A stretch of 64,000 nt of DNA from JBASNZ01 sp049657775 (GTDB lineage Bacteria > Actinomycetota > Coriobacteriia > Anaerosomatales > Anaerosomataceae). Positions 9,387 through 18,042 of the stretch are shown here, in pieces (positions within the stretch are counted from its first letter, which is position 1; each line of letters begins with the position of its first letter). Location of the stretch: the NCBI GenBank assembly GCA_049657775.1, contig JBASNZ010000012.1, forward strand, positions 1 to 64,000, given 5' to 3'. The notes under the pieces were generated by a model, which saw nothing but the letters and a program-made list of their open reading frames with translations, searched no databases and was not told the origin of the DNA. The position numbers and the translations under genes were made by a program.

Positions 9387-10142
9387 ATGCGCATCGACAT
9401 CGTGACCATATTCCCCGACGTCTTCGAGCCCGTACTGGGTTCGTCGATGCTTGGCATCGCACGCGACCAAGGAGCGGTCAGCTTCCACGTACACGACCTG
9501 CGCCAGTGGACCGACGACCGGCATCGTACAACCGATGACTACCCGTACGGTGGCGGCTACGGCATGGTCATGAAGCCCGAGCCGTTCTTCCGCGCCGTGG
9601 CTGCGCTCAAGGAGCAGGACAGCACTCCGGCGACCGTGGCACTCATGTGCCCACAAGGCCGTTCCTTCACGCAGAGCATGGCCGAGGAGTTCGCTCGCGC
9701 TGAACGTCTCATCGTTCTTTGCGGGCGGTACGAGGGTGTGGACGAACGCGTTCGTTCGCTTGTCGACGTCGAAGTGTCTATCGGCGACTACGTTCTTACG
9801 GGCGGCGAGCTCCCCGCCATGGTCATCGTCGATGCGGTTACCAGACTACAGCCCGGTGTGCTCGCAAGCGTTGAGTCCACCGACGAGGAGTCCTTCTCGT
9901 GGGGCATGCTGGAGTATCCGCAGTACACGCGTCCCGCGACCTTCGAGGGCATGGACGTACCCGAGGTGCTACTAAGCGGCGATCACGCCCGTGTCGCCGC
10001 TTGGCGCCGCGCAGAGGCTATCCGCAGGACGGTGACACGCAGACCGGACCTTCTCTCCTCGGCGGATCTCTCTCCCGAGGAACGCGCGTTCGCCGACAAG
10101 CTCATCACCGACACCTTCAAGGAAGGAGAACGTCGTGACTGA
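9387..10142 (+). CDS. trmD: tRNA (guanine-37-N1)-methyltransferase
   Basis: SAM-dependent SPOUT enzyme that makes m1G37 in tRNAs and so prevents frameshifting. It has 251 residues; the knotted cofactor site is visible as LCGRYEGVDERV (111-122) and SIGDYVLTGGELP (131-143). The final eight bases overlap the GTG start of the second lepB. Confidence 0.95.
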   Translation: MRIDIVTIFPDVFEPVLGSSMLGIARDQGAVSFHVHDLRQWTDDRHRTTDDYPYGGGYGMVMKPEPFFRAVAALKEQDSTPATVALMCPQGRSFTQSMAEEFARAERLIVLCGRYEGVDERVRSLVDVEVSIGDYVLTGGELPAMVIVDAVTRLQPGVLASVESTDEESFSWGMLEYPQYTRPATFEGMDVPEVLLSGDHARVAAWRRAEAIRRTVTRRPDLLSSADLSPEERAFADKLITDTFKEGERRD

Positions 10143-10758
10143 CGACGATATGGACTACACCGGGGAGACCGGGCTGTTGGCGCACGACACCAGCAACGCT
10201 GACGTTGACGCGCCCGCAGCGTCCAGCGAGGACGAGAGCCCCTCGTTCCTGCGATGGCTCCTCGAACTCGTCGTCATGGTGGCGCTCGCGTTCGCGCTTG
10301 CCACTGTCGTCCGAACGTTTGTGGTGCAGCCGTACATCATCCCCAGCGGGTCGATGGTTCCCACTATCGAGATCTCGGAGCGCGTGCTCGCGAACAAGTT
10401 CATCTACCGCTTCGAGTCTCCCAAGAGGGGGGACGTCGTAGTGTTCGATGATCCCACAAAGACCGTTCCCACGCTGATTAAGCGCGTGGTAGCCACCGAG
10501 GGTGAGACGGTCGATCTGATCGATGGAAAGGTGTACGTCGACGGCGTGGCGCTCGACGAGCCGTACACGTACGGCAAACCGAGCGAGCCGGCCGCCGTCC
10601 CGATGCCGTTCACGGTACCGGCAGGCCACATCTGGGTGATGGGCGACAACCGTACCAATAGCGCCGACTCACGCGTGTTCGGCGCGGTGCCGCTCTCATC
10701 GATCGACGGAAGAGCCGTCCTTAGGATCTGGCCGCTCAACCGGTTCGCCAAGCTCTGA
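10135..10758 (+). CDS. lepB: Signal peptidase I (second copy)
   Basis: Second type I signal peptidase, 207 residues. An acidic 38-residue cytoplasmic N-terminus precedes one transmembrane helix (about 41-64). The catalytic dyad is S73 in PSGSMVPT and K116 in TLIKRVVA; box E is GDNRTNSADSRVFG. It is more canonical than the copy at 6046-6624 (PSGSM rather than DGDSM) and is placed between trmD and rplS, the classical actinobacterial position. The GTG start has AAGGAG a few bases upstream inside trmD. Confidence 0.94.
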   Translation: MTDDDMDYTGETGLLAHDTSNADVDAPAASSEDESPSFLRWLLELVVMVALAFALATVVRTFVVQPYIIPSGSMVPTIEISERVLANKFIYRFESPKRGDVVVFDDPTKTVPTLIKRVVATEGETVDLIDGKVYVDGVALDEPYTYGKPSEPAAVPMPFTVPAGHIWVMGDNRTNSADSRVFGAVPLSSIDGRAVLRIWPLNRFAKL

Positions 10759-10777
10759 CAACGTCCGCGCGAGCGCG

Positions 10778-10807
10778 TTGCGTTAACTTCGACGCGTGGT
10801 CTATACT
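10778..10807 (+). promoter_or_regulatory. Promoter for rplS
   Basis: TTGCGT (10778-10783) and TATACT (10802-10807) are separated by 18 bases in the 106-base gap before rplS. With the terminator after rplS this makes rplS a likely separate short transcript in addition to any read-through from trmD-lepB. Confidence 0.6.
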
Positions 10808-10864
10808 GTGTCCTCGTGTCTTTGGAGCATCACGCCGTCAGCATGAGATAGGAACACAACAGCG

Positions 10865-11206
10865 ATGAACAGAATCCGTGCTATCGAGGCGCAGCAGATC
10901 CGCGAGGACCTGCCTACGTTCTCTGTCGGAGATACCGTCAAGGTTAGCTACAAGGTCGTCGAGGGTAGCCGTGAGCGTGTCCAGCTGTTCCAGGGCATCG
11001 TCATCCGCCGCCACGGCGCAGGCGCCCGTGAGACGTTCACCGTCCGCAAGGTCTCCTTCGCGGTCGGCGTCGAGCGTACGTTCCCCGTGCACTCCCCAAA
11101 GATCGTCAACCTCGAAGTCGTGACCCGCGGTAAGGTCCGCCGTTCGAAGCTCTACTACCTGCGCGACAAGGTCGGCAAGGCCGCCCGCGTCAAGGAACTG
11201 CGCTAG
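10865..11206 (+). CDS. rplS: 50S ribosomal protein L19
   Basis: Large-subunit protein at the 30S-50S interface. The 113 residues match the family over the full length (FSVGDTVKVSYKVVEG, then RVQLFQGIVIRRHGAG and the basic KVRRSKLYYLRDK end). ATG start with GATAGGAA upstream. It has its own promoter and a strong terminator. Confidence 0.96.
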   Translation: MNRIRAIEAQQIREDLPTFSVGDTVKVSYKVVEGSRERVQLFQGIVIRRHGAGARETFTVRKVSFAVGVERTFPVHSPKIVNLEVVTRGKVRRSKLYYLRDKVGKAARVKELR

Positions 11207-11222
11207 GCGTAACCGTACCTAT

Positions 11223-11260
11223 CGAAAGCCCGGGCCCCGCTGCCCGGGCTTTCGTGTTTT
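11223..11260 (+). terminator. Intrinsic terminator after rplS
   Basis: A perfect 13-base-pair GC-rich stem (11223-11235 with 11242-11254) closes a six-base loop and is followed by TGTTTT. This is the clearest rho-independent terminator in the window. Confidence 0.85.
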
Positions 11261-11311
11261 CGGTGCCGACCGTCGTATACTCGTGCCAAGTCCGGTGCCC
11301 GAGGAGGTCGC

Positions 11312-12088
11312 GTGAACGAGAGCAGCGTCGCCGTCATCGCCCGCGCGCTCTCATCCGCCTCCGTCGAGGAACTCCCGCGCGCTATCCGCAGGCATGCGCG
11401 TGACAAGCGGGCGGGCGTGCAGCAGGCCGTCGCCGGCGCACGGGCCCGACTCGCACGGTACGCCGCCGAGGAGGAGCGCGTCCGGTCCCTGAGCGCGTTC
11501 CAGCGCGATCTCCACGATGCGGGCGTGATGATCGTCGCGGGTGTCGATGAGGTGGGACGCGGCGCTCTCGCGGGTCCGGTCACCGCAGCAGCGGTCGTCC
11601 TCCCGGTCGACGCCATCATCCACGGTCTCGACGATTCCAAGCGAGTGCCCCGCGCCAAACGCCCTGCCCTCGCGTTTGAGATCCGGGCGGCATGCTCGGC
11701 GTTCGCGATCTCGCACATCCCTCCGCACACGATCGATGCTATCGGCATCGCGGGCGCCACACGCCAGGCTATGCTCGGCGCGCTGAGAGGTCTCTCCCTC
11801 GTTCCGGATCATGTCCTTGTGGACGGACTGCCGCTGGACCTGGGACTCCCGAGCACGGCGATCGTGGGTGGCGACGGCCTCGTCGCCGCGATCGCCGCGG
11901 CGTCGATTCTTGCCAAGGTCGACCGGGACGAGCTTATGGTGGGCCTCGATGGCGAGTACCCCGGATACGATTTCGGCAGGCACAAGGGGTACGGCTGTGC
12001 GGAACACCTTGCTGCGATCCGCCGCCTGGGGCCGTCGCCGATCCACCGCATGAGTTTCGCCCCCTGCGCACAGGACTCGCTGTTTTAG
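11312..12088 (+). CDS. rnhB: Ribonuclease HII with N-terminal extension
   Basis: Removes RNA from RNA-DNA hybrids and starts ribonucleotide excision. The catalytic domain starts at about residue 74 with AGVDEVGRGALAGPV, whose D79-E80 are metal ligands, followed by DDSKRVPRAKR. The preceding 70 residues are helical and Arg/Ala-rich and resemble the extra N-terminal region found in some Gram-positive RNase HII proteins. GTG start with GAGGAGGTCGC upstream; a TATACT -10-like box lies at 11276-11281 without a good -35. Confidence 0.92.
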   Translation: MNESSVAVIARALSSASVEELPRAIRRHARDKRAGVQQAVAGARARLARYAAEEERVRSLSAFQRDLHDAGVMIVAGVDEVGRGALAGPVTAAAVVLPVDAIIHGLDDSKRVPRAKRPALAFEIRAACSAFAISHIPPHTIDAIGIAGATRQAMLGALRGLSLVPDHVLVDGLPLDLGLPSTAIVGGDGLVAAIAAASILAKVDRDELMVGLDGEYPGYDFGRHKGYGCAEHLAAIRRLGPSPIHRMSFAPCAQDSLF

Positions 12089-12169
12089 GACCCGGTCGGG
12101 TCTGGTTTGGAGTCTGTGCAGAGTCTGTTCGGGTCTCACCACCATCCTGGTTCGCAGGAGGTGGTCCAT

Positions 12170-12535
12170 ATGGACACACAGGAGATCGGCAGGCGCGGCG
12201 AAGACGCCGCTGCCGCGTATCTCGAACGCAGAGGCATGACGATCGTAGACCGCAACTGGCACTGCAAAGCGGGCGAGGCGGACATCATCGCGCTCGACGA
12301 CCGCGAGCTTGTGGTGGTCGAGGTCAAGACTCGCACGACCGAGGCGAAGGGAACGCCGGAAGCGGCGGTGACTCCCTCCAAACAGCGGCGCATCGCTCGC
12401 ATCGCACAGTCCTACCTGGCCTACGCCGGGCTCGAACCGCAGAGCATCCGTTTCGACGTCATCACCGTCAGAGTCATCTCACCGGATCGCGCGTTGCTGC
12501 GGCACCACTCAAATGCCTTCGTCTTGGACGCCTGA
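12170..12535 (+). CDS. yraN: YraN family endonuclease-like protein (UPF0102)
   Basis: Small protein of the restriction-endonuclease-like fold, 121 residues, biochemical role unsettled. Start chosen at ATG 12170 because AGGAGGTGG lies six bases upstream; the longer frame from 12107 has no such signal. Motifs: IGRRGEDAAAAYLERRG at the N-terminus and the nuclease-like E-A-D...E-V-K pattern in GEADIIALD and VVEVKTRT. It sits between rnhB and the comM-like gene, a widespread arrangement. Confidence 0.9.
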   Translation: MDTQEIGRRGEDAAAAYLERRGMTIVDRNWHCKAGEADIIALDDRELVVVEVKTRTTEAKGTPEAAVTPSKQRRIARIAQSYLAYAGLEPQSIRFDVITVRVISPDRALLRHHSNAFVLDA

Positions 12536-12537
12536 AC

Positions 12538-14019
12538 GTGCAGGCGACCGTCCTCACGGCCACGCTCAACGGTGTCGACGCGCTGCCCGTCGAAGTGCAG
12601 GCGGACGTCGGTTCGGGGCTGCCTTCGTTCGGCGTTGTCGGGCTACCCGACGCCGCGGTGCAAGAGGCGCGCGACCGCGTCAGGAGCGCGGTCAGGGCAG
12701 CAGGCTTCGACTTCCCAAATGCGCGGGTGCTCGTCAACCTGGCGCCCGCCCCGTTGCGCAAGCATGGTACCGGGTTCGATCTGCCGATAGCGCTCGCGAT
12801 CCTCGTCGCCACCAGGCAACTGCCTCCGAGCCTTACCGAGGGTGCAAGTGTGGTGGGGGAGTTGGCACTCGACGGATCGGTGCGCTCAGTCTCGGGGCTG
12901 ATCGCGTATGCGCTGGCCGCGGCACACTCAGGTCTGGACCTGATGGGACCGCCCGCGGCCTCGGTCGCGGCGGGCGCGGTCGGCGGGGTGCCATGCCGCG
13001 TCGTCGACCATCTCGCGCGCCTCAGCCAGGGGATCGTCACGCAGACCCCCGCTGGCTCGTCGGGGCCCGCTGAGCGCTTCAGCGTGCCCGACCTTTCAGA
13101 GGTATCCGGTCATGCTGCCGCACGCAGAGCACTCGAGATCGCCGCGGCAGGTGGACACAATGTACTGTTCACCGGACCCCCCGGCTCGGGCAAGACCATG
13201 CTCGCCAGACGCCTGCCAGGCATCCTGCCACCGCTCAACGCCGTCGAACGCCTCGAAACGGCTCTCGTCCACTCAGTCGCCGGCATCGATGAGCGACCGG
13301 TGCTGGCGGGAATCCGTCCCTTCAGGGCGCCGCACCACTCGTGCACGACTGCAGGCCTCGTCGGCGGAGGATCCGTCCCCCGTCCGGGCGAGATGAGTCT
13401 CGCCCACAACGGCGTGTTGTTTCTCGATGAGCTTGCCGAGTACGCGCCGTCGTCACTTCAAGCGTTGCGCGCCCCACTCGAAGACGGGGAGGTCACGCTC
13501 GTACGAGCGGAGGGACGGCTCACGTTCCCGTGCAAGTTCACGCTGATCGCAGCGATGAACCCGTGCCCGTGCGGATTCCTCGGCGACCCCAGACGACACT
13601 GCGCGTGTACACGGGCGGTCGCCGACCGCTACCGCGCACGAGTCGGCGGGCCGCTCTTCGACCGCATGGACCTTATCGTCAACGTCGCCAGAGTAGACCC
13701 CGGTACGATCGTCGACGGCGATCGCGGAGAGCCGACGGCCGATGTGCTTGCCAGGGTGCTGCAAGCTAGACGGTTCGCAACGACTTCGCGCGGAGTGCTC
13801 TCATCGACGCTGTCGGGCTCTGACCTCTCCGCTGCATGCGCTCTCAGTGCCAACTCCCGGCGCCTGCTCACCGAAGCGGGCCGCAAGCACCAGCTTTCGG
13901 GCCGGGGCGTGACACGTGTACTGCGTGTAGCACGCACCATCGCCGACCTCGAGGGTCAGACGGCCGTGGGACCCGGGCACCTCGTGGAAGCACTCCAGTA
14001 CCGCTTGCAGGAGGTGTGA
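12538..14019 (+). CDS. comM: YifB/ComM family Mg-chelatase-like AAA+ ATPase
   Basis: Hexameric helicase-like ATPase; ComM promotes branch migration during natural transformation in Gram-negatives. Start is GTG 12538, two bases after the yraN stop, giving 493 residues (family about 500). An N-terminal ChlI-type domain (LNGVDALPVEVQADVGSGLP) precedes the AAA+ core with Walker A GPPGSGKT (213-220) and Walker B VLFLDE (293-298). The MNPCPCGFLGDP motif and a C-terminal helical domain follow. The stop overlaps the dprA start by one base, so uptake-related genes are coupled. Confidence 0.92.
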   Translation: MQATVLTATLNGVDALPVEVQADVGSGLPSFGVVGLPDAAVQEARDRVRSAVRAAGFDFPNARVLVNLAPAPLRKHGTGFDLPIALAILVATRQLPPSLTEGASVVGELALDGSVRSVSGLIAYALAAAHSGLDLMGPPAASVAAGAVGGVPCRVVDHLARLSQGIVTQTPAGSSGPAERFSVPDLSEVSGHAAARRALEIAAAGGHNVLFTGPPGSGKTMLARRLPGILPPLNAVERLETALVHSVAGIDERPVLAGIRPFRAPHHSCTTAGLVGGGSVPRPGEMSLAHNGVLFLDELAEYAPSSLQALRAPLEDGEVTLVRAEGRLTFPCKFTLIAAMNPCPCGFLGDPRRHCACTRAVADRYRARVGGPLFDRMDLIVNVARVDPGTIVDGDRGEPTADVLARVLQARRFATTSRGVLSSTLSGSDLSAACALSANSRRLLTEAGRKHQLSGRGVTRVLRVARTIADLEGQTAVGPGHLVEALQYRLQEV

Positions 14020-14954
14020 TGAACGTCCGCGGCCTCAAATCGGAGCTCCACTACGGCGACGCGGACTATCCTGCTGAGCTCTGCCATCTTCCCGATGCTC
14101 CTAAGACGCTCTATTGCATGGGCGACACGTCGCTGCTGCACCCGGGCCTGGCGGTCATCGGCGCGCGTCGCGCGACCCCATACGGGGTCACGGCAGCAAG
14201 AAGGTTCGCGGGATGGGCCGCCACGCAGGGCGTCGTTATCGTGTCCGGCGCGGCGATAGGCTGCGACCAGGCCGCGCAACGGGCGGCACTGGCCTCGGGA
14301 GGACGGTCCATCGCCGTACTCGGCTGTGGCGCCGATGTGGACTACCCTGGCAACGCGAGCGATCTGCTCGGGCAGCTTCGAGCGCACCACCTGGTGGTCT
14401 CTGAATGCCCGTGGGGATCGGACCCGACCCGGTGGACCTTCGTTAGACGCAACCGCATCATCGCGGCGTTGTCCTCCGCGGTTCTTGTCGTCGAAGCCGG
14501 CCTGGGTAGCGGCACGTTCACGACAGCGGACTTCGCGCTCTCGCTCGGCCGAGACGTACTCGCGGTGCCGGGGTCGATACTGTCGCCGGAGTCCCGGGGA
14601 GCCAACCGCCTCATCAGGCAGGGGGCGTACGTGATCACCGACGTCGAGGAGCTGCACGCACATCTCATGGACCTGGGGCTCCTCGACTCGCCGGCGCCTG
14701 ATCCGGTCGCGGATCAACGCGTCTCATCGGTCATAGAGCGCGCGCTGGCCGCAAACCCGATGCGGCCCGACGACGTGGCCCGCTCGCTCGACTTGGACAT
14801 CGTCACCGTCGCGCGGCGACTCGGCGAACTGGAGCTCGGCGGCCGGGTTCAGCAGAACCGTGACGGGCGCTTCCACATCTGTCCTCCCGAGCTGCGAGAC
14901 CCGCGGTACAATGCGGACGTCACTAACCGCACCATGCAGGGAGACACGTGGTAG
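14019..14954 (+). CDS. dprA: DNA-processing protein DprA
   Basis: Loads RecA onto incoming single-stranded DNA and protects it during transformation. The ATG at 14019 overlaps the upstream TGA, giving 311 residues. The Rossmann-like core has IGARRATPYG and the DNA-binding loop SGAAIGCD (76-83), where family members usually read SGxAxGID. R-N-R-I-I-A and GSGTF motifs follow. The C-terminal 70 residues look like the winged-helix DprA domain. Together with the comM-like neighbour it suggests that DNA uptake, or at least its recombination step, is possible here. Confidence 0.93.
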   Translation: MNVRGLKSELHYGDADYPAELCHLPDAPKTLYCMGDTSLLHPGLAVIGARRATPYGVTAARRFAGWAATQGVVIVSGAAIGCDQAAQRAALASGGRSIAVLGCGADVDYPGNASDLLGQLRAHHLVVSECPWGSDPTRWTFVRRNRIIAALSSAVLVVEAGLGSGTFTTADFALSLGRDVLAVPGSILSPESRGANRLIRQGAYVITDVEELHAHLMDLGLLDSPAPDPVADQRVSSVIERALAANPMRPDDVARSLDLDIVTVARRLGELELGGRVQQNRDGRFHICPPELRDPRYNADVTNRTMQGDTW

Positions 14955-16321
14955 ACCGGGACTCGCCGGTGCTCGTCATCGGAGCGGGACTTGCCGGCTC
15001 GGAGGCTGCCTGGCAGCTGGCCGTGCGTGGCATCGACGTGGAACTTGTCGAGATGCGCCCCGAGACGGTATCGCCGGCTCACCACACCGGAAACTTCGCC
15101 GAACTGGTCTGTTCCAACTCGCTCAAGAGTGACGATCCCTCGACTGCTCCGGGAATGCTCAAGACCGAGATGCGTGCACTCGGTAGCCTCGTCGTAGCCA
15201 TTGCGGGGAAAGCGGCTGTGCCGGCAGGCGGCGCGCTTGCGGTGGACAGAGACGCGTTCTCGGCCCGCATCACCCACATGCTCACCGATCATCCGCGGAT
15301 CAGCGTCGTGCACCGCGAACAAACCACCATACCTCGCGACCGCGCCGTGATCGTTGCGACCGGACCGCTCACGTCCGCGGGGATCCAGTCCGCGCTCTCA
15401 GACGTGGTAGGGGAGAGTCGGCTTGCGTTCTTCGACGCAGCGGCACCGATCGTGGACGCGACCACCATCGACGGTACGATCGCCTTTGCACAGAGCAGGT
15501 ACGACAAGGGTCAAGGCGCCGACTACCTGAACTGCCCGTTCGAGCCCGACGAGTACGAGCGGTTCATCGAAGCGCTCGTATCGGCAGCGCGTGTCGTGGG
15601 CAAGGACTTTGAGACCAAGGAGTTGTTCTCGGCCTGCCAGCCGATCGAGGAGATCGCCAGAAAGGGCGTCGACGCCCTGCGTTTCGGTCCCATGAAGCCC
15701 GTAGGTCTTACCGACCCCAGAACCGGGCGGAGACCCTGGGCCGTTCTCCAGCTTCGTGCCGAGAATGCGGCGCGCACGGCGTACAACCTCGTCGGGTGCC
15801 AGACGAATCTCACGTTCGCGGAACAGCGTCGCGTCTTCTCACTCGTTCCGGGTCTTGCCGCTGCCGAGTTCCTCCGGTACGGAGTGATGCACCGCAACAC
15901 CTTCGTGGACGCGCCCTCGCTTCTGGGTCCGGACCTGGCGGTCCGTACGAGCCCCCACGTCCGCATCGCCGGACAGCTTGCCGGCACCGAGGGCTACATG
16001 GAGGCCGCGGCAGGAGGCCTGCTTGCAGCGCTTGGCGTGGCGACAGCGCGGATGGGCGCCGTGCTGCAGCCGCTGCCGCCCGAGACTGCTCTCGGTGCGC
16101 TCATCGCGTACGCGACCGACCCCGGCACGGCGGGATACCAGCCGATGCACGTCAACTTCGGGTTGCTGCCGTCGGCTCCGGCGGGAGTGCGCGGCAAACG
16201 GGACCGCCACGCCACGGTCGCCGCTGCTGGGGCGGTCGCACTCAACCAGTGGGCCGAGAACAACTCCGCGCTGCTCGAACCAGCACTGCTCGCAGTGCAC
16301 GACCTGGGTGCCTCGCGATGA
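14948..16321 (+). CDS. trmFO: Folate-dependent tRNA (uracil-54-C5)-methyltransferase TrmFO
   Basis: FAD enzyme that makes T54 in tRNA using methylenetetrahydrofolate, an alternative to SAM-dependent TrmA. 457 residues. The FAD-binding dinucleotide motif VIGAGLAGSEAAWQL is at the N-terminus, followed by FAELVCSNSLKSDD with the characteristic Cys, and GQLAGTEGYMEAAAGG near the C-terminus. GTG start, overlapping dprA by seven bases; a TACAAT -10-like hexamer occurs at 14907-14912 inside the end of dprA. It precedes xerC as in many Gram-positives. Confidence 0.95.
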   Translation: MVDRDSPVLVIGAGLAGSEAAWQLAVRGIDVELVEMRPETVSPAHHTGNFAELVCSNSLKSDDPSTAPGMLKTEMRALGSLVVAIAGKAAVPAGGALAVDRDAFSARITHMLTDHPRISVVHREQTTIPRDRAVIVATGPLTSAGIQSALSDVVGESRLAFFDAAAPIVDATTIDGTIAFAQSRYDKGQGADYLNCPFEPDEYERFIEALVSAARVVGKDFETKELFSACQPIEEIARKGVDALRFGPMKPVGLTDPRTGRRPWAVLQLRAENAARTAYNLVGCQTNLTFAEQRRVFSLVPGLAAAEFLRYGVMHRNTFVDAPSLLGPDLAVRTSPHVRIAGQLAGTEGYMEAAAGGLLAALGVATARMGAVLQPLPPETALGALIAYATDPGTAGYQPMHVNFGLLPSAPAGVRGKRDRHATVAAAGAVALNQWAENNSALLEPALLAVHDLGASR

Positions 16322-17217
16322 GCGATGCCACACTCGACGAGCTCGTCCAGCGATTCCTCTCGCACCTTGCGGACGAGCGCAACCTTTCACCTGCGACCGT
16401 CCGGGCATACGCCTCGGACCTGGCCCAGTTCTCCAGCTGGTGCGCTCGCACCGGACGGGATCCTCGTACTCTCGAATACCGGCAGCTGCGCGGCTATCTG
16501 GCCGAGTTGGACCAGGCTCGATACTCTCGGCGCACCGTCGCACGCAAGCTGTCAGCCATGCGCTCGTTCTTCCGTTTCCTCAACGCGGGTGACCTTGCGC
16601 ACAACGACCCCGCCTCGGTCATCGCCGCGCCGCGAGCACCCAGACGACTTCCGGTCGTCGCGTCCCACGACCTCGTCTCCCGACTCTTGGAGACGCCGGA
16701 CTCCGAAACGTCCGCCGGGCTGCGGGACCGTGCCATCCTGGAGTTTCTGTATGCTACCGGCGCTCGCGTTTCGGAACTCACTGCGCTGGACATCTCCCAC
16801 ATCGACCTGCGCGGCGGCTCGGTTCGGCTCTTTGGCAAGGGATCCAAGGAGAGGATCGTGCCACTCCATCACACGGCCGTTGCGCGCATCCAGGCGTACC
16901 TGCAGCAGGCCCGTCCCACCTACGCGCGCGCCACCTCCGAAGATGCGCTGTTCCTGAACCGTCTCGGCACACGGCTGACCGCGGACGGCGTCAGGCGTCT
17001 ACTCAAGAAGCATCTGGCCACACTCGGCGAATCCACCGGCATGTCGCCGCATGCGCTGCGGCATTCCTTCGCCACGCATCTCCTCGAAGCTGGCGCTGAC
17101 TTACGCACTGTTCAGGAACTCCTCGGACACGTTGCCCTGTCCACCACCCAGATTTATACTCACGTCAGCACGCAACGTTTGCGCGACATCCATCGCAACG
17201 CCCATCCGCGCAGTTAG
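16318..17217 (+). CDS. xerC: Tyrosine recombinase XerC
   Basis: Site-specific recombinase that resolves chromosome dimers at dif. ATG 16318 overlaps the trmFO stop (ATGA), giving 299 residues, the normal length. A SAM-like N-terminal core-binding domain (1-105) precedes the catalytic domain with R150, K174, H245, R248, H271 and nucleophile Y280 (QIYTHVS). A XerD role cannot be excluded from sequence alone. The family assignment and the housekeeping context argue against a mobile integrase. Confidence 0.93.
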   Translation: MSDATLDELVQRFLSHLADERNLSPATVRAYASDLAQFSSWCARTGRDPRTLEYRQLRGYLAELDQARYSRRTVARKLSAMRSFFRFLNAGDLAHNDPASVIAAPRAPRRLPVVASHDLVSRLLETPDSETSAGLRDRAILEFLYATGARVSELTALDISHIDLRGGSVRLFGKGSKERIVPLHHTAVARIQAYLQQARPTYARATSEDALFLNRLGTRLTADGVRRLLKKHLATLGESTGMSPHALRHSFATHLLEAGADLRTVQELLGHVALSTTQIYTHVSTQRLRDIHRNAHPRS

Positions 17218-17234
17218 GTGGAAGTAACGGCTGA

Positions 17235-18026
17235 ATGAAGTCCGCTCAGGGGGGAGACATCGCGCAGTGCTGGGCTGCCTACAAGCAGTCCGGCGATGCC
17301 ATTGCGCGTGAGAAGCTGATCCTCAATTTCTCGCCTCTCGTGAAGTATGTGGCCGGGCGTCTCTCCTCGAACCTGCCCCAGACGGTCGACACGTCCGATC
17401 TCATCTCGTACGGAGTCTTCGGCTTGATCGACGCCATCGAGAAGTTCAATCCCGAGCGCGGCATCAAGTTCGAGACCTATGCCATAGCGCGCATCAAGGG
17501 AGCCATCATCGATGAGCTCCGTGCCATGGATTGGGTGCCTCGTTCGGTGCGGTCCCGTGCACGCGAGATCGAATCGGCATATGTCGTGCTCGAGAACCGG
17601 CTCAAGCGGGTCCCCACGGACGCCGAAGTCGCGGACGAGATGGGCGTCAGCACGAGGGAATTTCAGGACATCCTGACCAAGTTGTCGTATACGTCGGTCG
17701 TTTCGTTCGAGGAGTTGTGGACGGGCGGACAAGACAGGGACGACAAGGGGTCGGCAGTCGCCACGATCAAAGACAACACCGCCGAGGACCCGGTGCAGGT
17801 GTTCGAAACGGCCGAGGTCAAAGAGATCCTCTCCTCAGCCATAGAACGACTCCCCGAACGGGAGAAGGTCGTGATCGCGCTCTACTACTACGAAGGACTC
17901 ACTCTCAAAGAGATCGGCGCGGTCCTTGGGGTGACGGAGTCAAGAGTCAGTCAACTTCACACCAAGGCGGTCTTGCGTCTGCGTGCACGACTCCACGCCG
18001 CGCAAGGGTACGTGCCCGCAGTCTGA
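17235..18026 (+). CDS. whiG: WhiG/FliA-type RNA polymerase sigma factor
   Basis: Group 3 sigma-70 factor, 263 residues, of the FliA/WhiG/SigD type that recognises motility or developmental promoters. Region 2 (residues about 25-90) contains LVKYVAGRLSSNLP and DLISYGVFGLIDAIEKF; region 3 contains RVPTDAEVADEMGV. Region 4 ends with LPEREKVVIALYYYEGLTL and a helix-turn-helix. The neighbours (dprA, xer upstream; rpsB-tsf-pyrH-frr-cdsA downstream) match the Streptomyces whiG locus, which is why I use that symbol. No anti-sigma gene is adjacent. The actual regulon here is unknown. Confidence 0.9.
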   Translation: MKSAQGGDIAQCWAAYKQSGDAIAREKLILNFSPLVKYVAGRLSSNLPQTVDTSDLISYGVFGLIDAIEKFNPERGIKFETYAIARIKGAIIDELRAMDWVPRSVRSRAREIESAYVVLENRLKRVPTDAEVADEMGVSTREFQDILTKLSYTSVVSFEELWTGGQDRDDKGSAVATIKDNTAEDPVQVFETAEVKEILSSAIERLPEREKVVIALYYYEGLTLKEIGAVLGVTESRVSQLHTKAVLRLRARLHAAQGYVPAV

Positions 18027-18042
18027 GTAAAGGAGCTCCCAG

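Noticed and set aside
11692..12537. Long open frame upstream of the comM-like start
   Set aside because: It overlaps rnhB and yraN in another frame and the family N-terminus begins exactly at GTG 12538.
16318..17217. Integrase of a mobile element
   Set aside because: Length, motifs and position between trmFO and the sigma gene fit housekeeping XerC; no attachment repeats or cargo genes are present.
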